24,391 bases of DNA. Origin: Phoronis australis (lineage: Eukaryota; Phoronida; Phoronidae). The translations under genes and the position numbers were made by a program. The DNA is taken from assembly GCA_002633005.1 (NCBI GenBank), contig NMRA01000162.1:340049-364439 (forward strand), in the 5' to 3' direction. Shown here one piece after another: positions 10,941-18,240 of the stretch. Each line of letters begins with the position of its first letter. The stretch's first letter is position 1. The notes beneath the pieces were generated by a model. The model searched no databases and was not told the DNA's origin. It saw only the letters and a list, made by a program, of their open reading frames with translations.

Positions 10941-11240
10941 GCCTCCCGCCTTATATTACCTCATGAGACATTATTATTAGTTATTGCGTCCCTAAATCAA
11001 CTTGGGGGATGGGGTAGAGAATCACATTATAGTTCATATTAAAACCGCTAGGTATCGCTGAAGTCTCCACCGTAGTGTCTACACAACTGCACGTCATTTA
11101 CATAGAGGTAAGAATTGTCGCCTTTTACACAGTTATTCATTTTAGATCTTATTTATCTTTAAGCCATTCAATAAGCGTGTTCTTCATCTGTACTTTCAGA
11201 ACTCCATCATTCATTCAATAAAGACTTGAAATGAAATGAC
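10941..11240 (+). promoter_or_regulatory. TATA / short intron / AATAAA module (solo LTR or terminal exon candidate)
   Basis: In order on + there are TATA-like words (TTATATTA near 10950, ATATTAAAA near 11037), a consensus donor (GAG|GTAAGA at 11108), a T-rich acceptor (CTTTCAG, AG at 11198-11199) giving a 92-bp intron, and AATAAA at 11217-11222 soon after. This order fits a small 3' terminal exon of a gene, or an LTR with its promoter and polyadenylation signal. No second copy exists in the window, so LTR status cannot be tested here, and no coding frame feeds into it. Confidence 0.25.
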
Positions 11241-11359
11241 CGTTCGTTTCAGCTAGTATCCGGGTGTATAGTTGTGCTGCGCGTTTTGTTGATCTGCGCT
11301 ATATGTTCATAAATTTTATAAGCGGGTACGTCACTTGAGATGAGAATTATTTTGTTTAT

Positions 11360-11433
11360 GACTCACAGTGTTTATTAGTGTGAGTCCGAAGCGATTTCAG
11401 AGTTCAAGCTCTTTTCGGATTTCTCACTAATAA
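11360..11433. repeat. Overlapping alternative hairpins
   Basis: GACTCACA (11360-11367) pairs perfectly with TGTGAGTC (11379-11386). The second arm is also part of a longer, imperfect stem: TTATTAGTG...TCCGAA (11372-11390) with TTCGGA...CACTAATAA (11414-11433). The two folds exclude each other. Possibly a decayed palindromic MITE. Confidence 0.4.
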
Positions 11434-12010
11434 TCATCCCGGTGGGCATGCAGGTTGGGCAGCAATCTCCGCAGAGTTTAAGTTGAAGCGTCAACCACCG
11501 GTTGCCAATCGAAGTACTGAATATCACGAGACTGATTTTATTAGGCTAAAAGGCGTGTATCTCGAATTTCGTTATTTTGCCACTCAAACAGGGTGAAATG
11601 CAGCTTCAAAAATGTAATATTTGTTTGCAAAATAATAAACAACGACCGTTTTAAATCAATATTGAACCCATCAAAACAATAACTCATTGATCCCGGACGT
11701 TGACCGTATCGTCTCACCTTCTCACTTTGACCTAGTTACAGTAGACTAACCACCAACAGATGTGACGGCATTTTCACGGAAGACGTCGTTCTAGTCGGTT
11801 GCCAAGTCATACACGCAGTGTTAATGTGTTGCAGGGACTAATCGACAATGCTATTTAAATATCATCTACACTAAATAAAGTGCAGTCGTATTCAGGGACC
11901 AACTTGTAAAGGTGTAAAAAAATTCTGTAAATAGTTGGCGCACCTAATTGCGGGCTCACATAGCCCTCATCATGCATTCAATTATTCCCCAACACCACGC
12001 CGCGATACGA
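11434..12010. other. No gene seen
   Basis: No motif-bearing coding frame, tandem array or transposon end. The plus-strand frame 11935-12246 starts here, but its only meaningful part is the Penelope-like remnant described separately. Confidence 0.45.
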
Positions 12011-12023
12011 CTTACTGGATACG
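12011..12023. repeat. 13-bp target-site duplication, left copy
   Basis: CTTACTGGATACG occurs here and again, same orientation and exact, at 12687-12699, bracketing the Penelope-like remnant. Penelope-like elements make target duplications of variable length, so 13 bp is compatible. Confidence 0.6.
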
Positions 12024-12686
12024 AATCAAGTTTGAATCTAATACTGGAATAAACTTACAAAAAATTAGCCACGTTGCGTCCGCATCTTACGGACTTCAGC
12101 TTGGCTTCGGTGACGTTTCTATCATCCACAAACCGTTAAATTCAGCCAACTGGTTAATGCCAAGGACAAGACCCCCAAGAGTAATAAATCATGTGTTGTC
12201 TATGGTGTTCAATGTAATCATCCCCAGTGCTCAGACAGTTACATAAGTGACACGAAACAGTCCATAAAAATGGGTACCGGTATGTCACCACGTCGTCCGG
12301 CTAGTTACGGGGACACTTATGATTCGGCTATTTTTAGCCAACTGTACGTGCTCCACTGGACATGATTTCAATACTGAAGACTTTAAGGAAGACTGGTTCA
12401 GAAGAGGTGTAAAGGAAGCTCTCCATGAGCGCATAGAGAGCTCATCTTTAAATAAAAGAGGCTGTTTAAGATTCGATTTGTCATACGAATAGGATGGTGT
12501 TCTGACGTCAATGCCGCGCCGTCTGAAACGCCACCTATTGGCCAGAATAACGATAACGTTACAAGCCAAGCTGAAGTTTGTGAGATGCGGACGCAACGTC
12601 GCTAATTTTTGTAAGTTTTTATATCACTATTAGACTCAAATTTAACTTGATCTGTTTCCTCAAATGGATGTCTCAAAATTTTCATG
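12024..12686 (+). mobile_element. Short 5'-truncated Penelope-like element with inverted arms
   Basis: About 660 bp between two exact 13-bp direct repeats. The right arm (12564-12652) is the 3' end of the coding region plus its untranslated tail. The left arm (12024-12106) is a near-complete reverse complement of it, sharing for example ACGTTGCGTCCGCATCT. Between the arms lies a GIY-YIG endonuclease remnant. Penelope-like elements encode a reverse transcriptase followed by GIY-YIG and are known for terminal copies in direct or inverted order. Here the reverse transcriptase is missing, as expected of a 5'-truncated insertion. Confidence 0.7.
12107..12628 (+). pseudogene. GIY-YIG endonuclease C-terminal remnant
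   Basis: A block reading AKDKTP then CVVYGVQC (about 12159-12214) corresponds to the linker and GIY half of the nuclease. SDSYISDTKQS (about 12220-12252) replaces the usual YIGxT, so the second catalytic-motif Gly is lost. After a frameshift, GHDFN...WFRRGVKEALHE (about 12358-12430) matches the usual helical part with its conserved Arg-Gly-x-x-Glu-Ala segment. A TAG near 12487-12489 interrupts the frame, then PRRLKRH and the tail run into the right arm. At least one frameshift, one stop and a motif substitution make it non-functional. Confidence 0.72.
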
Positions 12687-12699
12687 CTTACTGGATACG
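12687..12699. repeat. 13-bp target-site duplication, right copy
   Basis: Exact second copy of CTTACTGGATACG, immediately after the 34-bp AT-rich end that follows the right arm. Confidence 0.6.
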
Positions 12700-13151
12700 G
12701 TTGAGTAATTTACGGTAGAGGATTTTCGACACAATACTTGCTGTTAACACATTTGGCACTATATATTCACATTGTCGCTATATGTTGCGTTTTTAATTTG
12801 ACCAACGCATTTAGCCATCAATTTCCGCTTTAAATCTAAACTGGGAGCAATGAATAGTCCTAAATCTTAAGTATTTTCAATGTCAGAGCAACCCATGATT
12901 GTGTGTGTTGAATGTTAGTGAAAGAATTATTTTGTTTCCATGACAATTTTTAAAATATTTCAAAAAAAGTGTTAGCTCGACGAATCGGGAAACATTGATC
13001 AAAAAATCATTTTTGTTTGATTCAAAGGGGCTCAGTTGAATAAATTCTGACTCGTTTGCGGCATGCGCTTTGTTGCATTTGTTGAATGTTTTCATGGTAA
13101 CAACGATATTTTCGAAGAACTCTATCAATAGCCACGTTATCAAAATGTACT
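12700..13151. other. No gene seen
   Basis: AT-leaning sequence. Minus-strand frame 12883-13215 has no recognisable motif and overlaps the MITE candidate. Confidence 0.45.
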
Positions 13152-13302
13152 CAGTGGCAGATTTACACGGGGGTCCATGGGCCCTCCTAAAATTTGCACA
13201 GATTCCATTTGGCAATTCGGATGTGCGAATGTCTGACGGGCAAAATCCTGGCTAATACTCTGCCCTGGCTCCCCCTTACTAAAACCCCTGGATCTACCCC
13301 TG
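13152..13302. mobile_element. hAT-type MITE candidate (151 bp)
   Basis: The left end reads CAGTGGCAGATTTACACGGG. The right end, reverse complemented, reads CAGGGGTAGATCCAGGGG. Both resemble the CAGTGGCGGATCCAGGGG-like termini common among hAT-derived MITEs, and GGGCCC-type runs lie just inside. The flanks do not give a clean 8-bp target duplication, so the copy is old or the boundary is off by a few bases. Confidence 0.5.
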
Positions 13303-13457
13303 GTAATCTTAATTCTATGTGAATCAACTTCTACAGTCGTACACCAAGCACAACTAGGTATCCACATTTCACTAAATCGCCATTTTTCCAGTATCGTAAC
13401 TCATTTGCTAGACAGATACCGCATCTACAAACATATCGTTGGTCAAATGAGTGAACG

Positions 13458-13482
13458 TTACGCACGTAAATCACGTGCGTAA
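13458..13482. repeat. Perfect 10-bp hairpin at the edge of the minisatellite
   Basis: TTACGCACGT (13458-13467) and ACGTGCGTAA (13473-13482) are exact complements around a 5-nt loop. The right arm contains GCGTAA, which is also the first part of the adjoining repeat unit. Confidence 0.65.
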
Positions 13483-13840
13483 ATTAATTCTTGTTATCTA
13501 ATTGTTTGTGGCGTAAATTTACTTTTAACGGCGTAAATAATTTGCAGCGTAAATTAACTTTTAACAGCGTAAATTGACTTTTAATGGCATAAAGTAAGTA
13601 CGTGAGGCGTAAATTAATTATCAACTGCGTAAATTATTAACGGTGTAAATTAATAAATTGCCGCCTAAATTAACTTTTAATAGCATTAATTAATTCTTCT
13701 TAGTGGCGTTAATTAATTATTAACGGCGTAAATTAATGATTAACGACATAAATTAAGTAGTTGTAGCACGAATGAACTTTTAACGGCGTAAATTAATTAT
13801 GTACTGCGTAAATTAAAGTAAATTCAAGCACGTAAGTTAC
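13477..13840 (+). repeat. Minisatellite of ~20-bp GCGTAAATT units
   Basis: About 17 degenerate units, mostly 20 bp (some 16-23), each beginning GCGTAAATT or a near variant and commonly continuing AACTTTTAACG or AATTATTAACG. Units diverge by substitution and small indels, so the array is not recent. It is very AT-rich and directly abuts the ~455-bp repeat region. Confidence 0.85.
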
Positions 13841-14915
13841 ATTTTTATTTATTTTGCTGCTACCAAATAATTATGAATTCAATGAGATTTGTTGGAAATC
13901 AACGACTTTAAGCAAACGCGTTCATATTCGTCGCGCCTTTTCCGTGTATTTATTATGCACACACATATTTATCCAACTACCGGTGTGCCCCCTATTGGCA
14001 ATTTTAGTTTTTTACGATTACCTTTGTATCTTCAAAAGTCCTTAACGAATTTTCATGAAATTTGGTATGTAGGCACCTATTAGTGAGATGACGCTATCCT
14101 TCCGTTTTCGGATGGATTCGACGTAGTTTGCGCCACCTAGTGGCCATTTTTATCGTTTTCGAGTCTGTTTTTTGCGTCCACCTTTCTATCAACCAAACCG
14201 CTCAAAGGATGATTGTGAAAATTGGCGTGTATGTGCTCACTATGAAGAGGACGGTTGACGATGATTTTCCGACGATTTTGGCTTCTGTGGTGCCTCCTAG
14301 TGGCAGTTTTGTTTTTTTTTGCGCCTATGGCTGTATCTCCTAAACAGTTCACAGGATCTTTACGAAATTGTGTAAGTATATTTACATGATGTTAGCAACG
14401 GACGACGACGACTTTCAGACGGATCCGACTACCAGTGTGCCCCTTAATGGCAATTTTATTTTTTTAGGTTTACCTCTCTATCTTTAAAAGTCCTTGACGG
14501 ATTTTCATGAAATTTGATATGTAGGCACCTATTAGTAAAATGACAGTACCCTCCCGTTTTCGGATGGATTCGACGTAGTTTTCACCACCTAGTGACCATT
14601 TTTACTGTTTTCGAGTCTGTTTTTTGGGTCTACCCCTTTATCAACCAAACCGCTCAAAGGATGATTGTGAAAATTGGCATGTATGTGCTTACTATATTAA
14701 TAAAGAGGACGGTCGACTATGATTTTCCGACGATTTCGACTACTGTGGCACCTCCTAGTGGCAGTTTTGTTTCTTTGCGCCTGTGGCTGTACATGTATCT
14801 TCCAAACCGTTCGCAAGATCTTTACTTAATTTAGCAAGTGTTATTACATGATGTTGAATACGGATGACGACGACTTTCAGGCGGATCCAACGGACACTGT
14901 GCCCACTAGTGGCAA
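13841..14915 (+). repeat. Higher-order tandem repeat (~455 bp; ~150-bp monomers)
   Basis: Two full units and the start of a third, with period 452-462 bp measured between equivalent boxes at 13985, 14437 and 14899. Each unit is itself three diverged monomers of 145-166 bp. Monomers start with a CCTAGTGGC-type box followed by a T-rich run. Later comes a segment like TTGACGGATTTTCATGAAAT, and some end in GACGACGACTTTCAG. The left margin grades into 13841-13984, which keeps weak similarity (CGACTTTAAG). The right side stops about 70 bp before the Kolobok-type insertion. Open frames inside are by-products of the repeat. Confidence 0.85.
14130..14143 (-). promoter_or_regulatory. CTCF-like box (full match) inside the repeat
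   Basis: On the minus strand this reads CCACTAGGTGGCGC, which fits every position of the animal CTCF core consensus CCASYAGRKGGCRS. Equivalent boxes recur in each monomer at 13985, 14290, 14437, 14582, 14748 and 14899 with one to three mismatches. Binding is an inference from the motif only. Confidence 0.4.
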
Positions 14916-14981
14916 TTTTTAGATTGAGTGACTCGCCTATCCCCAGTCATTTCGATCACCATGTTTACCTGGACCGCTGTG

Positions 14982-14985
14982 TTAA
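14982..14985. other. TTAA target duplication, left
   Basis: TTAA immediately precedes the left terminal inverted repeat (AGCCGAAGGCAACC...). It is matched by TTAA after the right end at 16677-16680. Confidence 0.8.
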
Positions 14986-15143
14986 AGCCGAAGGCAACCT
15001 TTTTCCATATCATTTTGAGCTAAAACAAGGTTGGTTGGTTATCTTAGACATATTTTCCACTTAATTACAGCTTTTTGTAATTTTATTAATGACTCGTCCG
15101 CTACTCCGGAAGTGACGTTTTAGGAGGCAAGCATTTCGCGCCA
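14986..15143 (+). repeat. Left terminal inverted repeat
   Basis: About 158 bp, near-complementary to 16517-16676, with shared blocks such as AAGGCAACCTTTTTCCAT and CGTCCGCTACTCCGGAAGTG. Similarity fades after the GCGCCA/GCCACT position. The inverted repeat probably serves as transposase binding site and holds the promoters of the two ORFs, whose starts lie about 110-175 bp inside. Confidence 0.85.
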
Positions 15144-15250
15144 ATTTCTTTTCATATAGTCTGACTGTGAGAGCTGCCGAGTCAGTCATTGTTCTACCTC
15201 GGTTGTGTTAAGTTCCGTCGACGTTTGCTTTCATTTACTAGTCAGTCAAC

Positions 15251-15995
15251 ATGCCACACTGTTGCTGCGTACCAGGATGTACTAACTATCGGCTCACGCG
15301 CGCTTTGGGAGAACCTTTGCATCGCTTTCCGATGGATGACACACTTCGCCGTACTTGGCTCGTTCGTGTGAAGAACGCAGCGTTACCCGTCCACGCAACG
15401 TACAAAGCAGTGAAGAATTACAGTGTGTGGCAAGCACTTTCTGCCGTCCGATTACGAAAGGGATTTGTACGCTGAACTGATGAAGGTCCCTGCGAAACAA
15501 CGTCTGAAGAAGGATGCCATTCCGTCTGTGTTGATTCCCGGCAGTGCACCGTCGCCACCCCCGAGAAGTGCGTTTTTGAAGCGAGAAGCCTCGCGAGCTG
15601 TGGCCAGTGCAGTGACTGGAGCCATTGGAGGCACTCCATCTACTGTCACCCGTGCCTCCGAACGTACCCCGGAGCGTGCAATTCCTGGAACCAGTAGTGA
15701 TTCGCCCTGTGCTGTTTTCTCCACCCCAGAGCCTCTAAGCAGCCCTGCAGCGATATTGAGTAGTGGGAGTGATAACAGGCTCAGTTCGACACCCAGTGAA
15801 GAGGACAGTTCGTCGTCCAGTGAACATATCGGTGAGCCAAACTTTGATAAGTTTATTCTGGACTTGTCTAAAGTGTTGGAGCTATTTAGAAGGTGCCAGG
15901 TGTGTGGCGAGGGAGTCACACGACACAATGTAAGCAGTTTGGGTGCTCAGTTCACCATCCAGTGGGAGTGTGTCGCGGGAAACTATGGCAAGTAG
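15251..15995 (+). pseudogene. THAP-domain transposase, N-terminal fragment with frameshift and stop
   Basis: ATG at 15251 opens MPHCCCVPGCTNYR, the start of a C2CH THAP zinc finger (Cys5 and Cys10). It continues through the conserved WL..V segment. The second metal pair Cys-x2-His (VCGKHF) sits in another frame from 15423. The break falls in a TGTGTG run at 15423-15428 and is a 1-nt insertion or 2-nt deletion. LKKDAIPSVL closes the THAP fold. A Pro/Ser-rich linker follows, then CQVCGEGV and WECVAGNYGK, a Cys-containing segment like that downstream of THAP in Kolobok-type transposases. The frame ends at TAG 15993-15995 at a spot where Trp would be expected; similarity seems to go on briefly (about to 16035). 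The catalytic core is absent. THAP binds DNA, so this copy could at most encode a truncated DNA-binding protein. Confidence 0.8.
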
Positions 15996-16342
15996 GACAG
16001 TTGTTCCTGTGTCCGCAGTATGCCGGAGGTCCACTTAACCATGTCCAGTAGTAGCTTGGCCTCGTCGAACTCTGAACAGCACAAGCATTCCATTGAGGTA
16101 GGCATAACAACGCACACAGTGCATTTGCACCAAGATGTGCCACCACGTCTGTCCTCAGTAGCCGCCTCGTTTCTCTCAACAGCTGCCTGTGCCTGTGCGT
16201 ACTCTGCCTCGTTATACTCGGGCTCAAACATGTACCCACTCACTGAATGTCCGTGAAAAAATTCCTCGTCACCACTGCTGTGAACAAGGTCTCCGTCACT
16301 CACACTACTGTCACTGTGATACGGGTCACCGACTCCAGCCAT
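15983..16342 (-). CDS. Transposon-borne protein with P2X7-receptor C-terminal type cysteine domain
   Basis: 119 codons from an ATG at 16342 (complement) to a stop at 15983. The N-terminal half is acidic and serine-rich (SDSSVSDGD, SSGDEEFF), then FEPEYNEAEY, then WCKCTVCVVMPTSMECLCC at roughly residues 71-89. That is the WCxCxxCxxMPTxxExxCC pattern of the zinc-binding cytosolic domain at the P2X7 receptor C-terminus, also found in stand-alone invertebrate proteins. The usual second half, with further Cys/His and aromatic residues, is missing: after about residue 102 the frame reads antisense to the transposase and stops. The ORF is thus probably truncated by the same internal deletion that shortened the transposase. 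No membrane segment is seen. Its role in transposition is unknown. Confidence 0.7.
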   Translation of the reverse strand: MAGVGDPYHSDSSVSDGDLVHSSGDEEFFHGHSVSGYMFEPEYNEAEYAQAQAAVERNEAATEDRRGGTSWCKCTVCVVMPTSMECLCCSEFDEAKLLLDMVKWTSGILRTQEQLSYLP

Positions 16343-16516
16343 TTTCAGCTTACAACACACTAAACAATCCCTAAGTCCAACGTAGTTGAGTTCTCTACTA
16401 ACCTATCTTGCCGTAGAATACTCGCCGATGGAAAGTGGTGGCGACAATTGTTGAAAAACAGCACAAAACAAAAGTAGAACAGAACAGATTCGCACGGTAA
16501 AGTCAACGCAAAACCA

Positions 16517-16676
16517 AGTGGCGGGAAACGCTTGCCTCCTAAAACGTCACTTCCGGAGTAGCGGACGAGTAATTTATAAAATTACGAAATGCTGTAATTA
16601 AGTGGAAAATATGTCTAGGATTACCAACCAGCCTTATTTTAGCTCAAAATGACATGGAAAAAGGTTGCCTTTGCCG
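16517..16676 (-). repeat. Right terminal inverted repeat
   Basis: About 160 bp, reverse complementary to 14986-15143 with scattered mismatches. It ends ...GGTTGCCTTTGCCG before TTAA. It is nearly identical to the matching end of copy 1 (304-463). Confidence 0.85.
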
Positions 16677-16680
16677 TTAA
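16677..16680. other. TTAA target duplication, right
   Basis: Directly follows the last base of the right terminal inverted repeat and matches the left TTAA. Confidence 0.8.
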
Positions 16681-17012
16681 TGTTGTTTTTGGAAGTCCAT
16701 CAACCAGTGGAAACAACGCTGCTGCCGCACTCAGTTCCTCGCTGTATAAATGCCGCTCATGATCCTGATAAACCCACCGGCTCACTGACTTACTCGTGCT
16801 GGACCCACAGACATGGTGCACGGACTCCATAACGATGCACTGTACAGTTTTTGGCAGCCTATGAGTTATCGTTGCTGTAGTGATAAAAGTAGAGGTAAGT
16901 AGGCGCCCAAAGCACAGCGTATCGCCCTGAATTGAACTCGAAAAACCTGACTCACGAACATGTACATGTAGACCTATTTTTGCTTCACGAGTGGGTCTTT
17001 ACTTAAAGTCTA
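16681..17012. other. No assigned gene
   Basis: On the minus strand an open stretch (about 16681-16830) reads VYQDHERHLYSEELSAAAA and on towards the transposon end. It looks compositionally protein-like but has no known motif. On + there is a donor-like GAG|GTAAGT near 16895. Possibly a fragment of an old gene that the transposon entered. Confidence 0.25.
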
Positions 17013-17224
17013 CAGTAGCGGATATAGGATGTCACAGAAAGGGGGCCCAAACTCTCATTATTTGAAGGCAGAAGCCCGCGTGTATTCCAATCGGTCTCTG
17101 AAGAGGGGCCCCAAACACAATTATTGCAAAGGAGACTAGGCACGTAACGCTCAGAGACGATATGCTGTCGGTATTTTTAGTCGCCCGTAGGGTGTGTTCT
17201 TCGGGCCCCCTTCATCCGCCTTTG
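17013..17224. mobile_element. hAT-type MITE candidate (212 bp)
   Basis: The left end is CAGTAGCGGATATAGGATG with GGGGGCCC shortly inside. The right end, reverse complemented, is CAAAGGCGGATGAAGG with GGGGGCCC inside. This is the same class of terminus as the element at 13152-13302. The flanking 8-mers do not match, so no target duplication can be shown. It may be one end of the hAT copy whose transposase remnant lies about 400 bp downstream. Confidence 0.45.
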
Positions 17225-17617
17225 GTACAACACCATAACTGTTACTTTATCTTGAAATATTAATCTAAAAATTTATAATTCGGTGAACATAAGTTACTCT
17301 GTATGCTTCAAAGCCTAATTTCACAAAAACGATGTTACACAAGCACTGACGTTTATTAATGAGTTTAACACCATGTACAATGCGCAAACGTTCCTGCGCT
17401 TACATAATGCACAAACTCCAAGTAGCCGGGCTTTCTTGCAAGCAACTAGTTTTAAAGTTAGTAAGATACGAGGTACTAGTGACCTGTCCCAAGATAGAGT
17501 GTTTAGTTACAGAATGCTCCATAAATTTTCTTGTCTGCAGTCTTGTTCTTCTCCAAGTTACATGATCTGGACTGAGAACTATCAGCAGCTCTGTTTTGTC
17601 GAATCCAAGTTTCGGCA
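17225..17617. other. No clear gene; perhaps the tail of the hAT copy
   Basis: AT-rich DNA between the MITE-like block and the hAT transposase remnant. The frames on both strands are short and without motifs. It could be the decayed 3' end of the hAT element (minus strand). Confidence 0.35.
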
Positions 17618-18240
17618 TTAGGTTGGGTCGAACATGGAAAGCGGGGGACCATTGACTTTGCCAAACAGCAAGCTGAAGGTGATTTTTGATAATAAACAAG
17701 AGCGAGCGTCTGTTACAATCCGATTCATTTCGCTGAATCTTCGCTCACGTTCAGTTGTACTGCAAGGAAGAGTCTTAATGCAGAGGTCCAGTTGTCGCAA
17801 AGCACTTGATAGGTTGTCTACTCTCACCGTCTCCTCCATATAATTGCTACGAACTCACGCATTCCCCTGATTGCCATTGTGGCAACAAACCCAAACCTCT
17901 CGCAAATACCCCTGACTTCGTGCTCGCCATGTCTTATCTCAGATCCCATCGGCCACGTTTTGGGGTCCAAGATACTTAGAAAAGAGCAAAATGACTGCAC
18001 ATCGCTGTCAAGTGAATGCCGCTCCAATTTCCCCCCAACATTTTGAATAGCATGTCCAAGACATAATGGTCACGGTTGTTTATGTGAGGGTTTTCTTAAG
18101 TTCCATTGACCCAAACCTCTTTCTCTTGAGCGCATGTCAGTGCAGTGGCGAATGCTTCCGTGTATTATCAACCATAGACTAAGGACACGCACCATCCGAC
18201 GAATGTTTTTTTTGCTTGTAGCATAGTTGTGTTTCTGCAT
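17618..18240 (-). pseudogene. hAT-family transposase, C-terminal remnant
   Basis: On the minus strand the C-terminal hAT dimerisation segment is clear: PCSTTERERRFSEMNRIVTD (about 17700-17760). It is followed by LLFGKVNGPPLSMFDPT up to a stop at 17618-17620. Just upstream in another frame come LDPKTWP and IRHGEHEVRGICERFG (about 17890-17970), which fit the segment preceding it in Ac-like transposases. Fainter blocks reach about 18240. At least one frameshift (in the 17824-17839 overlap) and upstream stops break the gene. The BED finger and most of the catalytic core are not recognisable. Old, non-functional copy. Confidence 0.72.

Larger units (their letters stand above)
14986..16676 (+). mobile_element. 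Kolobok-type DNA transposon, internally deleted, both ends present
   Basis: A 1691-bp element flanked by TTAA on both sides, with imperfect terminal inverted repeats of about 160 bp. It encodes a THAP-domain transposase fragment on + and, convergently, a P2X7-type cysteine-domain ORF on -. TTAA targets and THAP transposases define Kolobok; piggyBac also uses TTAA but lacks THAP and has CCC termini. Only the N-terminal portion of a transposase is left, far less than the several hundred residues of a full one, and no DDE core is seen. It is therefore a non-autonomous deletion derivative. A second copy in the same orientation occupies the window start. Confidence 0.85.

Noticed and set aside
11360-11440. 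Hammerhead-ribozyme candidate
   Set aside because: The required CTGATGA and GAAA core elements are not present in the right order around the stems.
12515-12545. CTCF-like word CGCCACCTATTGGCC outside the satellite
   Set aside because: It falls in the decayed coding sequence of the Penelope-like element (RLKRHLLAR) and is explained by those codons.
14128-14834. Short open frames on both strands within the ~455-bp repeats
   Set aside because: They recur because the DNA repeats; the frames shift between units and show no protein motif.
15452-15928. Minus-strand 158-codon frame opposite the THAP transposase
   Set aside because: It is the antisense of a GC-balanced, serine-rich coding stretch and has no motif of its own.
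15952-16239. Minus-strand and plus-strand frames overlapping the P2X7-type ORF (for example 16020-16256 +)
   Set aside because: They read antisense or out of frame across the same codons as the cysteine-domain ORF. None has its own motif beyond the short transposase-like start near 16020-16035.
14986-16676. piggyBac or P-element identity for the TTAA/THAP element
   Set aside because: piggyBac lacks THAP and has CCC-type termini. P elements have THAP but make 8-bp target duplications, and the flanks here share only TTAA.
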